Positions 56,432 to 64,000 of a stretch of DNA of 64,000 nt are shown piece after piece. The notes under the pieces are model-generated. The model was not told the origin of the DNA and did no database searches. It worked only from the letters and a program-made list of their open reading frames with translations. The stretch covers positions 1 to 64,000 of the forward strand of contig CAISMH010000020.1 in assembly GCA_903886485.1 (NCBI GenBank), in the 5' to 3' direction. The DNA is from an uncultured Burkholderiales bacterium. GTDB taxonomy: Bacteria > Pseudomonadota > Gammaproteobacteria > Burkholderiales > Burkholderiaceae_C. Positions within the stretch are counted from its first letter, which is position 1. Each line of letters starts with the position of its first letter. A program made the position numbers and the translations under genes.

Positions 56432-57304
56432 ATGAAAATTGGATTTATCGGCCTCGGCATCATGGGCACCCCAATGGCACAACACCTGCTGACCGCAGGA
56501 CACGAGATGTTTGTGCGAACACGCAGCAAGGTGCCAGAAGCACTCCACGCAGCACAGGTGTGCGCCAGCAATGCCGATGTGGCACGACACGCTGACATCA
56601 TCTTTTTGATGCTGCCTGACACGCCTGATGTTGAAACCGTGTTGTTCGGCAAAGACGGCGTGGCCGAAGGTTTGAGCCAAGGCAAGATCGTGGTGGACAT
56701 GAGTTCTATCTCACCGATGGACACGAAAGTTTTCGCACAAAAAATCAATGCCCTCGGTTGCGACTACCTCGACGCCCCCGTGTCGGGTGGCGAAGTGGGC
56801 GCCAAGGCAGCGAGCCTCACCATCATGGTGGGCGGCGCAGAAAACACCTTCAACACCGTCAAGCCCTTGTTTGAATTGATGGGCAAAAACATCACCTTGG
56901 TGGGCGGCAATGGCGATGGTCAAACCACCAAAGTCGCTAACCAAATCATCGTGGCCTTGAACATTGCGGCTGTCGGCGAAGCCTTGCTCTTTGCCAGCAA
57001 GGCTGGGGCTGACCCCGCCAAAGTGCGTGCGGCCTTGATGGGTGGCTTTGCGTCCAGCCGCATTTTGGAAGTGCATGGCGAGCGCATGATCAAACGCACG
57101 TTTGACCCCGGCTTTCGCATTGCCCTGCACCAAAAGGATTTGGCCTTGGCCCTCAACGGCGCCAAAGCCATTGGCGTGTCACTGCCGCAAACCGCGTCTG
57201 CTGCGCAACTCATGCAAGCATGCGCATCGAACGGTTGGGGCCAACTCGATCACTCCGCTTTGGTGAAATCGCTGGAATTGATGGCCGCCCACGAAGTGGC
57301 TTAG
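56432..57304 (+). CDS. garR: 2-hydroxy-3-oxopropionate (tartronate semialdehyde) reductase
   Basis: A 290-residue beta-hydroxyacid dehydrogenase. The nucleotide-binding motif is GFIGLGIMGTPMAQHLL, the substrate loop DAPVSGGEVGAKAASLTIMVGG, and the catalytic Lys lies in TTKVANQIIVALNIAAVGEAL. It reduces tartronate semialdehyde to D-glycerate, the last peripheral step of the aldarate pathway. The GAAGAAAA ribosome-site-like sequence precedes the ATG. Its stop shares bases with the stop of the convergent YadS-type gene (TTAG), closing the regulon. Confidence 0.92.
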   Translation: MKIGFIGLGIMGTPMAQHLLTAGHEMFVRTRSKVPEALHAAQVCASNADVARHADIIFLMLPDTPDVETVLFGKDGVAEGLSQGKIVVDMSSISPMDTKVFAQKINALGCDYLDAPVSGGEVGAKAASLTIMVGGAENTFNTVKPLFELMGKNITLVGGNGDGQTTKVANQIIVALNIAAVGEALLFASKAGADPAKVRAALMGGFASSRILEVHGERMIKRTFDPGFRIALHQKDLALALNGAKAIGVSLPQTASAAQLMQACASNGWGQLDHSALVKSLELMAAHEVA

Positions 57305-57945
57305 TCAATCTTCCAAGTCGGCAACCGCCATTCAAATTGCAACGCGGCCAGCCGCAGCAGCGTGACAGTGGCAGCCCCAATGGCCACCACGGCGTTGGGG
57401 TCAAAGTCCAAGTAATGCAACAGCGCCACCACCCAACCGCCGGCAAACGCACACACGGCGTAGGGGTGGTGGTCATGGAAAGCTGAAGGGATTTCGTTAC
57501 ACACGATGTCGCGCAACACGCCACCAAAGGTGGCCGTGATCACGCCCATCAACACCGCGATGAGGGCTGGCATTTGCATCCCTAAGGCGATTTGTGTGCC
57601 GCTGGCGGCAAACAAACCCAAACCGAGGGCATCTGGCCACTGCATCGACTTCTGCGTGGGTTTGAAATGTTTGGCGCGCATCAACAGCATCGCCCCGAGG
57701 CACAGGGCTAACACCGTCCACACATACCAAGACTGCTCAATCCAAAACAAGGGTCGGCGGTCTAGCAACACATCACGCAAAGTGCCACCGCCAAAAGCGG
57801 CCACACTGGCTACCGCGCACACGCCTACCGCATCGAGCTTTTTACGAGCCGCCTCGATCACACCCGATAAAGCAAAGGCCACCGTGCCGGCGATTTCAAT
57901 ACCCGTTTGCACACCTGACAAGGTTTGCGTCGTCAAGACGTTCAT
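57301..57945 (-). CDS. trimeric intracellular cation channel (TRIC/YadS, UPF0126) family membrane protein
   Basis: A 214-residue protein with seven hydrophobic helices in two glycine-rich repeats: GIEIAGTVAFALSGVIEAARKKLDAVGVCAVASVAAFGGGTLRDVLLDRRPLFW and LGLFAASGTQIALGMQMPALIAVLMGVITATFGGVLRDIVCNEIP. The paired GGGTLRD / GGVLRD motifs define the UPF0126/TRIC family; bacterial homologues act as monovalent-cation or glycine-related channels in some species. ATG at 57945 has AAGGGA upstream. It is outside the uronate regulon and convergent with it. Confidence 0.88.
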   Translation of the reverse strand: MNVLTTQTLSGVQTGIEIAGTVAFALSGVIEAARKKLDAVGVCAVASVAAFGGGTLRDVLLDRRPLFWIEQSWYVWTVLALCLGAMLLMRAKHFKPTQKSMQWPDALGLGLFAASGTQIALGMQMPALIAVLMGVITATFGGVLRDIVCNEIPSAFHDHHPYAVCAFAGGWVVALLHYLDFDPNAVVAIGAATVTLLRLAALQFEWRLPTWKID

Positions 57946-58042
57946 CGTCTGAATCCCTTTGAACAAGCCAAAGCTTCAAGTGTCGCAGCTTCATTCATCG
58001 CCCTTTCAAAAGTGATGCCCAACTTGCTGCGAAAATAGCGGC

Positions 58043-58678
58043 ATGACTTACAGCGTGAAAGAAATGTTCTACACCTTGCAGGGCGAAGGCGCCAATGCAG
58101 GGCAACCTGCTGTGTTTTGCCGTTTCGCGGGCTGCAATCTGTGGAGCGGCAGAGAAGTGGACCGCAGCACGGCCATTTGCCAGTTCTGCGATACCGACTT
58201 TGTAGGCACCGATGGCACACACGGTGGCAAGTTCGAGAGCGCCCAAGCCTTGGCTGTGGCGATTGCCAGCTTTTGGCCAGCCCACGACGCCCAGCACCGC
58301 TTTGTGGTGCTGACGGGTGGAGAGCCTTTGTTGCAAGTCGACGAGGCCTTGGTTGACGCACTCCATGCCCTGCATTTTTCAATTGCCGTGGAAACCAACG
58401 GCACGGTCCAACCGCCCAAAGGCATTGACTGGTTGTGCATGAGCCCCAAAGCAGGTAGCCAGCGCGTGGTGGCCACGGGTCAAGAGTTGAAGCTGGTGTA
58501 CCCACAAGCCGGTGCAGAGCCTGCGCTGTATGAATCTTTGAACTTTGAACACTTTTACTTGCAGCCCATGGATGGCCCACACGCAGCAGCCAACACCGCC
58601 GCTGCCGTGGCCTACTGCCAAGCGAACCCTCGCTGGCATTTGAGCGTGCAAACCCATAAGTTGATTGGCATCCGATGA
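58043..58678 (+). CDS. queE: 7-carboxy-7-deazaguanine synthase
   Basis: A 211-residue radical SAM enzyme in queuosine synthesis. The cluster-binding cysteines are in CRFAGCNLW...STAICQFCDTDF, with the extended spacing of the proteobacterial QueE class rather than plain CX3CX2C. MFYTLQGEGANAGQPAVF precedes it and VLTGGEPLLQ follows. It converts 6-carboxytetrahydropterin to 7-carboxy-7-deazaguanine. Four-base overlap with queD shows coupling. No preQ1 riboswitch is seen in the 97 bases upstream. Confidence 0.94.
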   Translation: MTYSVKEMFYTLQGEGANAGQPAVFCRFAGCNLWSGREVDRSTAICQFCDTDFVGTDGTHGGKFESAQALAVAIASFWPAHDAQHRFVVLTGGEPLLQVDEALVDALHALHFSIAVETNGTVQPPKGIDWLCMSPKAGSQRVVATGQELKLVYPQAGAEPALYESLNFEHFYLQPMDGPHAAANTAAAVAYCQANPRWHLSVQTHKLIGIR

Positions 58679-59046
58679 AATTTGAACTCAGCCAACGCTT
58701 CTACTTTGAAGCTGCCCACACCCTGCGCCGCAAAATTGATGCGGCTGGCAGCCTGCGTATCCACGGCCACACCTACCATGCCGAGGTCACCATTGCTGGC
58801 AAGCCAGACCCCGAGTCCGGCATGATGATGGACCTTGGCTTTTTACGCCAAGAGGTAGAAAAAGTCCGCGAAAAACTGGACCATCACTTTCTCGACGAAG
58901 TGGCAGGCATCGGCCCGGCCACCTTAGAGAACCTCTGCGCCTTCATTTACAACGATCTCAAAAGCGCACTGCCCAACATCCAACGCATCACGATTGAACG
59001 CCCCGCCAGTGGCGATAAGTGCAGCCTGATGCCCAACGACATTTGA
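58675..59046 (+). CDS. queD: 6-carboxytetrahydropterin synthase
   Basis: A 123-residue QueD: SQRFYFEAAHTLRRK and RIHGHTYHAEVTIAG supply the zinc histidines; GMMMDLGFLRQEVEKVREKLDHHFLDE and a final RITIERPASGDKCSLM are typical of the family. It makes the substrate of QueE from dihydroneopterin triphosphate. It overlaps queE by four bases, and the S4-domain gene begins within a few bases of its end. Confidence 0.94.
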   Translation: MKFELSQRFYFEAAHTLRRKIDAAGSLRIHGHTYHAEVTIAGKPDPESGMMMDLGFLRQEVEKVREKLDHHFLDEVAGIGPATLENLCAFIYNDLKSALPNIQRITIERPASGDKCSLMPNDI

Positions 59047-59048
59047 AC

Positions 59049-59453
59049 GTGGACAGCCTGCGCATCGACAAGTGGTTGTGGGCCGCACGGTTCTACAAAA
59101 CACGCAGCCTCGCGTGTGACGAAGTGACCAAGCACCGCGTCCAAATCAATGGCCAAGACGTCAAGCCTGCGCGCGAAGTCAAGGTCGGTGACACGCTGCA
59201 ATTGCGCCAAGGCCATGTGACAAAAACCATCGTTGTCAAAGGCATCAGTGCCACACGTGGGCCTGCTCCCATGGCGCAACTGTTGTACGAAGAAACACCC
59301 CAAAGCATGGCCTTGCGCGCCCAGCAAGCCGAGCAAAACCGCTTGGCGTTTGAGCCAGCACACAGCATCGAACACGGTCGCCCCACCAAGCGCGACCGTC
59401 GCCAAATCGAACACGCATGGAACGAGCGCTGGAGCGCGAGTGCCGACAAATAA
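59049..59453 (+). CDS. S4-domain RNA-binding protein (HslR/Hsp15-like)
   Basis: About 134 residues. The N-terminal S4 domain (LRIDKWLWAARFYKTRSLACDEVTKHRVQINGQDVKPAREVKVGDTLQLRQ) matches Hsp15/HslR, which binds 50S subunits carrying stranded nascent chains. The C-terminal part is basic (GRPTKRDRRQIEHAWNERW). Start candidates are GTG at 59049 (used), TTG at 59043 or GTG at 59019 inside queD. Likely part of the queED transcript. Confidence 0.85.
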   Translation: MDSLRIDKWLWAARFYKTRSLACDEVTKHRVQINGQDVKPAREVKVGDTLQLRQGHVTKTIVVKGISATRGPAPMAQLLYEETPQSMALRAQQAEQNRLAFEPAHSIEHGRPTKRDRRQIEHAWNERWSASADK

Positions 59454-59475
59454 ACACACTGTCAAAGGAAAAATC

Positions 59476-59562
59476 ATGTCCCGCCACATTCATCACTTTG
59501 TGTATGCACGGCCCCCTCAGGGGATGCAAACCGGCGTGAAACCCACGCGCTTGGAGGCTTGA
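59476..59562 (+). CDS. possible 28-residue small protein upstream of yebC
   Basis: ATG at 59476 opens a 28-codon frame ([16 protein letters not shown], then KPTRLEA) preceded by AAAGGA at correct spacing and ending two bases before the yebC ATG. The last codons contain the GGAGG ribosome site of yebC, so translation of one would affect the other. His-rich start. No recognised family. It could be a coupling leader peptide or chance. Confidence 0.45.
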   Translation: MSRHIHHFVYARPPQGMQTGVKPTRLEA

Positions 59563-59564
59563 TC

Positions 59565-60275
59565 ATGGGCGCTCAATGGAAAGCCAAAGGCAAAGACCTA
59601 GCCGCCAACGCAAAGGGCCGCGTTTTCAGCAAACTGGCCAAAGACATCATGGTCGCAGCGCGCAACGGCGCAGACCCTGCGGCGAACGCGCGGTTGCGCA
59701 TGGTGATGGAGCAAGCTCGCAAGGTCTCCATGCCCAAAGACACGCTAGAGCGTGCGATCAAAAAAGGGGCCGGCCTGACCGGTGAGTCGGTGCAGTTTGA
59801 ACGCGTGATCTATGAGGGCTATGCGCCGCACCAAGTGGCGGTGATGGTCGAGTGCTTGACCGACAACGTCAACCGCACGGCCCCCGAAATGCGCGTGCTG
59901 TTTCGCAAAGGCCAACTCGGCACCTCGGGCTCGGTGGCGTGGGACTTTGACCACATTGGCTTGATCGAGGCTGAACCCACCTCTGCTGATGCCGATGCGG
60001 AGTTGGCGGCCATCGAAGCAGGCGCACAAGACTTTGAAGCGGGCTACGAAGGCACGTCGGTGTTCATCACCGACCCCGCCGACCTCGATCTCGTCAGCCG
60101 CGCCCTGCCCGCGCATGGCTTCAACGTGCTGTCAGCCAAGCTCGGCTACAAGCCCAAGAACCCGGTCGACCCTGCCACCTTGAGCGCAGCTGATTTGGAA
60201 GAAGTCGAAGCCTTCCTCAGCGCGATTGACAACAACGACGATGTGCAAAACGTCTATGTGGGGCTGGTGAGTTAA
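59565..60275 (+). CDS. yebC: YebC/PmpR family protein
   Basis: A 236-residue TACO1/YebC protein: [70 protein letters not shown] is the conserved N-terminal domain, and [31 protein letters not shown] with [15 protein letters not shown] follow. The family was annotated as transcriptional regulators; recent work links it to ribosome stalling at proline stretches. The ATG at 59565 has a strong GGAGG seven bases upstream. Nine bases before the Hsp70-like gene. Confidence 0.92.
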   Translation: MGAQWKAKGKDLAANAKGRVFSKLAKDIMVAARNGADPAANARLRMVMEQARKVSMPKDTLERAIKKGAGLTGESVQFERVIYEGYAPHQVAVMVECLTDNVNRTAPEMRVLFRKGQLGTSGSVAWDFDHIGLIEAEPTSADADAELAAIEAGAQDFEAGYEGTSVFITDPADLDLVSRALPAHGFNVLSAKLGYKPKNPVDPATLSAADLEEVEAFLSAIDNNDDVQNVYVGLVS

Positions 60276-60283
60276 CTTCACAC

Positions 60284-61558
60284 ATGACAACCGCAACACA
60301 AGGCCACCAAGACACCGACGGTGTTTTGGGGATTGACTTCGGCACCTCCAACTCAGCCGTTGCATGGGGCATGCCGCAAGGCAGAGCCCAGCTGATCCCG
60401 ATAGAGGGCAGCGCATTGGCGATGCCCACGGCCGTTTTTTACAACGCCGAAGAAGGCAGCACGCACTTGGGTCGCGAGGCCATCAGCCACTACCTCGAAG
60501 GCACCGAAGGTCGCTTGATGCGCTCCCTCAAAAGCCTGCTGGGTAGCCCTCTGTTGATGGAGACCACGCTCATCAACAACAGGCCCGTGAACTTCTCCGA
60601 CATCATCATCACGTACCTTGCTGCTTTACGCGAACGCGCCACCCAGCACTTGGGCACGGCACCCACACGCGTGGTGATGGGTCGCCCCGTGCACTTTGTG
60701 GATGACTATGCCGCGCGTGACGCGCAAGCGCAAGCCTCACTGCGTCTGGCCGCACAAAGCGCGGGTTTCAAAGACATCACCTTTCAATTCGAACCCATCG
60801 CTGCAGCGCTGGACTTCGAGCGCAGCCTGACCCAAGAAAGTACCGTGCTGGTCGCCGACATTGGCGGTGGCACCTCGGACTTCACCGTGGTGCGCCTCGG
60901 GCCACAGCGCATCCACCAAACCAACCGTGCCAGCGATGTGCTGGCCACCACGGGCGTGCACATTGGCGGCACCGACTTTGACCAAAAACTCAGTCTGGGC
61001 CAACTCATGCCTTTGCTGGGCTACGGTCACCTCGGACCGGACAAGCGCGAGGTGCCTCACCGAGTGTTCTTTGATTTGTCGACGTGGCACTTGATCAACT
61101 GGCAGTACCAACCCAAGGCCATGACCCAAGCCAAAGCGCTGCAAACCAACTACAGCGATGTGCGCTTGCATGATCGTTTGATGACCGTGCTGCATGAACG
61201 CTATGGGCACCACCTCGCGCACGACGTAGAGCAAGCCAAGATTCTTTGCTCGCAAACGGCGTCTGACACTGCCATTGATTTGTCGTATCTAGAAACTGGC
61301 TTGACCGCCTCACTGGGCATGGCGGACTTTCACACGCATCTCGCAGTGTTGCTGACCAACACCGTAGCCTACGCACGCGAATGCGTGCGACGTGCGGGGC
61401 TCACACAAGGCAAACCCGATGCGATTTACCTCACGGGCGGCTCATCGGCGCTGCGCCCATTTCAGCAAGCGTTACAAACCGAATTTGCGGGGGTGCCTTT
61501 GGTCGAAGGCGATTTGTTTGGCGGCGTGGCTTCGGGTTTGGTTTACAGCCAGCACTGA
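60284..61558 (+). CDS. yegD: Hsp70-like ATPase (YegD type)
   Basis: A 424-residue protein with only the actin-like ATPase domain of Hsp70. Phosphate 1 motif is LGIDFGTSNSAVAW, VVMGRPVHFVD and FEPIAAALDFE correspond to the subdomain hinge, phosphate 2 is LVADIGGGTSDFTVV, and the adenosine motif is IYLTGGSSALRPFQ. The peptide-binding domain of DnaK is missing, as in YegD. Function unknown, chaperone-like role inferred. A bidirectional terminator follows the stop. Confidence 0.88.
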   Translation: MTTATQGHQDTDGVLGIDFGTSNSAVAWGMPQGRAQLIPIEGSALAMPTAVFYNAEEGSTHLGREAISHYLEGTEGRLMRSLKSLLGSPLLMETTLINNRPVNFSDIIITYLAALRERATQHLGTAPTRVVMGRPVHFVDDYAARDAQAQASLRLAAQSAGFKDITFQFEPIAAALDFERSLTQESTVLVADIGGGTSDFTVVRLGPQRIHQTNRASDVLATTGVHIGGTDFDQKLSLGQLMPLLGYGHLGPDKREVPHRVFFDLSTWHLINWQYQPKAMTQAKALQTNYSDVRLHDRLMTVLHERYGHHLAHDVEQAKILCSQTASDTAIDLSYLETGLTASLGMADFHTHLAVLLTNTVAYARECVRRAGLTQGKPDAIYLTGGSSALRPFQQALQTEFAGVPLVEGDLFGGVASGLVYSQH

Positions 61559-61578
61559 ATCACCAACGCATCAACAAA

Positions 61579-61602
61579 AAAGGGCCGCAATCGCGGCCCT
61601 TT
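61579..61602. terminator. bidirectional rho-independent terminator between yegD and the TRAP operon
   Basis: A perfect ten-base stem (AAAGGGCCGC and GCGGCCCTTT) with a four-base loop lies between convergent genes; A-runs on one side and T-runs on the other let it stop transcription from both directions. Confidence 0.85.
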
Positions 61603-61621
61603 CAACTTTGCGCCAAACGCT

Positions 61622-62659
61622 TCACTTGCCGCCGGCGTACTTGGCGATCAATGCCTTGGCGCCATCGAGCATTTGCTTGCCGTTGTGACCCTTGGCGTTC
61701 ATGTCAGCCACCCATGAGTCAAACAGAGGTTGCGACAACTTTTTCCAGTTCTCCAACTCTGCCTTCGGAATCACGTTGGTCGTGTTCTTGGTGGTCAGCT
61801 TCTTGCCTTCCGCATCCGCCTCGAGGAACGCCTTGCCTGCCATGCCTGACAAAGATTGGCCGCTGTTGCGGTCGATCACACGCTTCAACTCTGGCGACAA
61901 CGAGTCGTACTTGGCTTGGTTCATCGCGAAGATGAACACCGATGTGTAGAAGGCGGGTTCCGCTGGATCAGTCTCAGAGTGGAATTTCACCAACTCTTGA
62001 ATCTTCACGGCTGGCACCACTTCGTAAGGCACCACCGCACCGTCGATCACGCCTTTGGACAACGCGTCACCCACTTGTGGCACTGGCATGCTGACAGGGG
62101 TGGCGCCCAACATGGCGATGAATTTGTTGGTGGCTCGTGTCGGTGCGCGCAACTTGACGCCCTTCAAGTCAGCCGCTGTGCGGATGGGCTTGTTGACCAT
62201 GTGGAACACACCATCGCCGTGCACGTGGAAGGCCAAAGGCTTGACATCTTTGAACTCGGCCTTGGCGTATTGGTCCACGTAATCCCACACGGCTTTGCTG
62301 GTGGCCTCTGGGCTTTGCATCATGAAAGGCATTTCAAACACCTCCACCGAGGGGAAGCGACCTGCCGTGTAGCCAGGCAAAGTCCACACCACATCAGCTA
62401 CGCCGTCACGGGCTTGTTCAAACAACTGAGGGGGTGAGCCACCCAATTGCATGGATGGGTAAATTTGGCACTTCATTTTGTTGTTCGACTCTTTGGCGAT
62501 GCGGTCACACCAAGGTTGGATGAACAAGGTTTGTGCGTAAGACGATGCAGGCAAGAAGTGATGCACTTTGAGTATCACCTCTTGGGCCGATGCCGCTTGG
62601 CCAAGAGCAGCTGCGGTGAACGCGGCAGCAGCGGCAACTTTCAGAAAACGAGTCTTCAT
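61622..62659 (-). CDS. dctP: TRAP transporter substrate-binding protein (DctP family)
   Basis: A 345-residue periplasmic receptor with signal peptide (FLKVAAAAAFTAAALGQAASA). DctP features are VHHFLPASSYAQTLFIQPWCDRIAKESNNKMKCQIYPSMQLGGSPPQLFEQARDGVADVVWTLPGYTAGRFP and LKGVKLRAPTRATNKFIAMLGATPVSMPVPQVGDALSKGVIDGAVVPYEVVP, with the substrate-clamping Arg in KLRAPT. The sequence differs clearly from the uronate-cluster DctP, so a different organic acid is likely. ATG at 62659 has GGAGAC upstream. It is downstream of dctM on the same strand. Confidence 0.9.
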   Translation of the reverse strand: MKTRFLKVAAAAAFTAAALGQAASAQEVILKVHHFLPASSYAQTLFIQPWCDRIAKESNNKMKCQIYPSMQLGGSPPQLFEQARDGVADVVWTLPGYTAGRFPSVEVFEMPFMMQSPEATSKAVWDYVDQYAKAEFKDVKPLAFHVHGDGVFHMVNKPIRTAADLKGVKLRAPTRATNKFIAMLGATPVSMPVPQVGDALSKGVIDGAVVPYEVVPAVKIQELVKFHSETDPAEPAFYTSVFIFAMNQAKYDSLSPELKRVIDRNSGQSLSGMAGKAFLEADAEGKKLTTKNTTNVIPKAELENWKKLSQPLFDSWVADMNAKGHNGKQMLDGAKALIAKYAGGK

Positions 62660-62682
62660 TTTTGTCTCCAGGGTATAAAAAT

Positions 62683-63996
62683 TTAAGTCAACAAATGCAC
62701 CAACCACAATGAAATGACTGGGAAGGCAATGAGCAGCGACAAGCGAATACCGTCTGTGATGAGGAACGGCACCACGCCCTTGTAGGTCTCGATCATGGGC
62801 ACATCTTTGGCCAAGCCATTCATGATGTACACATTCAAGCCCACAGGCGGGAAGATCATACCGATCTCACACACGGTGAGGATCAGGATACCAAACCACA
62901 AGGCTTTGTCTGAAGGATTCAAACCAAAGAAGTCCATGCCCAAGATGACAGGAAACAGGGTCGGCACGGTCAACAAGATCATGGACATTTCATCCATCAC
63001 GCAGCCGAGGATGATGTAGAAAATCATGATGCCCGCCATCACCACCAAGGGTGAAATTTGCAAGTGGCCCACCATGTCGGCCAACTGCGCAGGCAACTGC
63101 GACAAGGCCAAGGAAGCGTTGATCATGTCCGCTCCGATGAAGATCAAAAAGATCATGCCGCTGGTTTGCGCCGTGGTGCGAATGGAGGCTACCAGTTTGT
63201 CAAACGTCATTTCGCGGCGCAGCAAGGTGATGGCAAAGGTCAACACGTTGCCGATGGCCGCCCCCTCCGTCGCGGTGAACACGCCGCCGTAGATGCCACC
63301 GAACACCACCAAGAAAATGGCAGCAATGGGCCACACGTTGGCCGCTGTGGTGAACAACTCGTGGGCGGTGGCCGCTTTGGCTTGAGGCGCTTGGTCAGGG
63401 TGGATGCGCACGATCACCGCAATGGCGATGAGGTAGCCCACCGCCGCCAGCAAGGCGGGGATGTAGGCGGCCAAGAACATCTTGGTGATGTTCTGCTCGG
63501 TCAAGATGGCATAGACCATCAAGGTGACGGAAGGTGGCAACAACACACCCATCGTGCCCCCTGTGGCCAGTGCCGCTGTGGCGAGTCGACCCGAGTAGTT
63601 GATGCGGCGCATTTCTGGATACGCCACTTGCGCAATCGTGGCGGTGGTGGCCACGGTGGAACCCGAAATGGAACCGAAGGCTGCACAGGCCAACACACCC
63701 GCCATGGCCATGCCGCCCTTGAAGCGGCCCAGCAAAGCGTTCGCAAAGTCAAACAAGGCCTTGGACAAACCGCCATGAACAGCAAATGCGCCCATCAGCA
63801 TGAACAGTGGGATCACGGACAAGTCGTAAATCGACACACGGCTGTAGACCGCGCCTTTGAGGTGCGACAGCAAAGGCAACCAACCGGCCAAGGCCATGTA
63901 GCCGACGGCGCCTGGCACAAACATCGAAATGGCAATCGGTACACGAACGGCCATCAGCAGCAACATGGCGGCAAACATGGACAAGCCAATACTCAT
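62683..63996 (-). CDS. dctM: TRAP transporter large permease (DctM family)
   Basis: A 437-residue polytopic permease. DctM landmarks: YDLSVIPLFMLMGAFAVHGGLSKALFDFANALLGRFKGGMAMAGVLACAAFGSISGSTVATTATIAQVAYPEMRRINYS, GGIYGGVFTATEGAAIG, and MDEMSMILLTVPTLFPVILGMDFFG, GMIFPPVGLNVYIMNG. The start ATG is four bases from the right edge; the small permease dctQ presumably lies just outside the window. It precedes dctP by 23 bases. Confidence 0.92.
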   Translation of the reverse strand: MSIGLSMFAAMLLLMAVRVPIAISMFVPGAVGYMALAGWLPLLSHLKGAVYSRVSIYDLSVIPLFMLMGAFAVHGGLSKALFDFANALLGRFKGGMAMAGVLACAAFGSISGSTVATTATIAQVAYPEMRRINYSGRLATAALATGGTMGVLLPPSVTLMVYAILTEQNITKMFLAAYIPALLAAVGYLIAIAVIVRIHPDQAPQAKAATAHELFTTAANVWPIAAIFLVVFGGIYGGVFTATEGAAIGNVLTFAITLLRREMTFDKLVASIRTTAQTSGMIFLIFIGADMINASLALSQLPAQLADMVGHLQISPLVVMAGIMIFYIILGCVMDEMSMILLTVPTLFPVILGMDFFGLNPSDKALWFGILILTVCEIGMIFPPVGLNVYIMNGLAKDVPMIETYKGVVPFLITDGIRLSLLIAFPVISLWLVHLLT

Positions 63997-64000
63997 CGTG

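Noticed and set aside
57946..58042. preQ1 riboswitch before queE
   Set aside because: No CCC-loop/A-rich tail arrangement typical of preQ1 aptamers was seen in this gap.

Overview
The window reads as a compact, moderately high-GC chromosome segment of a betaproteobacterium. It is probably a Burkholderiales member close to Comamonadaceae (Limnohabitans/Rhodoferax/Polaromonas type). Support: gene orders typical of that group (ribD-ribE-ribBA-ribH-nusB, ntrB-ntrC downstream of glnA), a RibBA with a degenerate cyclohydrolase II domain, orphan TctC ('Bug') receptors and TRAP transporters. Nearly all sequence is coding. I found no rRNA, tRNA, insertion sequence, prophage or CRISPR array.

Layout. 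1-7 kb: end of a DNA glycosylase gene, cysS, a TPR lipoprotein-like protein, two cyclophilins, lpxH and a very long DUF349 protein. 7-10 kb: a lytic transglycosylase, then a ZTP (pfl) riboswitch in front of glyA, a terminator, a long inverted repeat, and nrdR. 10.1-13 kb: a minor-pilin operon (fimT-pilV-pilW-pilX-pilE types) that lacks pilY1 and has an in-frame stop in pilX. 13-17 kb: riboflavin operon plus nusB. 17-21.8 kb: aminotransferase, ybgC, tolQRA and an acyltransferase where tolB-pal would be expected. 21.7-30 kb: MFS transporter, aroC, CBS protein, O-acetylhomoserine sulfhydrylase, hydrolase, YihY, DUF2069 and an FAD-linked dehydrogenase. 30-32 kb: FixJ-type response regulator, bactofilin and a RodZ-like membrane protein on one strand, a plausible cell-shape module. 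32-35 kb: thyA, folA, DUF4337, exonuclease III. 34.8-39.7 kb: ntrC, ntrB, a small secreted protein and glnA with a sigma-54 promoter and an upstream palindrome. 39.7-46.7 kb: CinA-like, EI24, sterol desaturase-like, deacetylase, beta-propeller, RsuA-type synthase, hydrolase, GST.

46.7-57.3 kb is the most coherent system: a hexuronate/aldarate catabolic regulon. It holds garD (divergent), a LacI-family regulator, uronate dehydrogenase, a TRAP transporter (dctPQM), an SMP-30 lactonase, an orphan TctC receptor, glucarate dehydratase (gudD) and tartronate semialdehyde reductase (garR). Together they would import D-galacturonate/D-glucuronate, oxidise it to the aldarolactone, open the lactone, dehydrate galactarate or glucarate to 5-keto-4-deoxyglucarate, and reduce tartronate semialdehyde to glycerate. 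The aldolase joining the last two steps (garL) is not present. Two matching palindromic operators (TGGTAGCGCTACCA type), each placed on a recognisable promoter, tie the LacI-family protein to both arms of the cluster.

57.3-64 kb: TRIC/YadS channel, queE-queD, an S4-domain protein, a possible 28-residue ORF, yebC, a YegD-type Hsp70, a bidirectional terminator, and a second TRAP system (dctP, dctM) running off the right edge.
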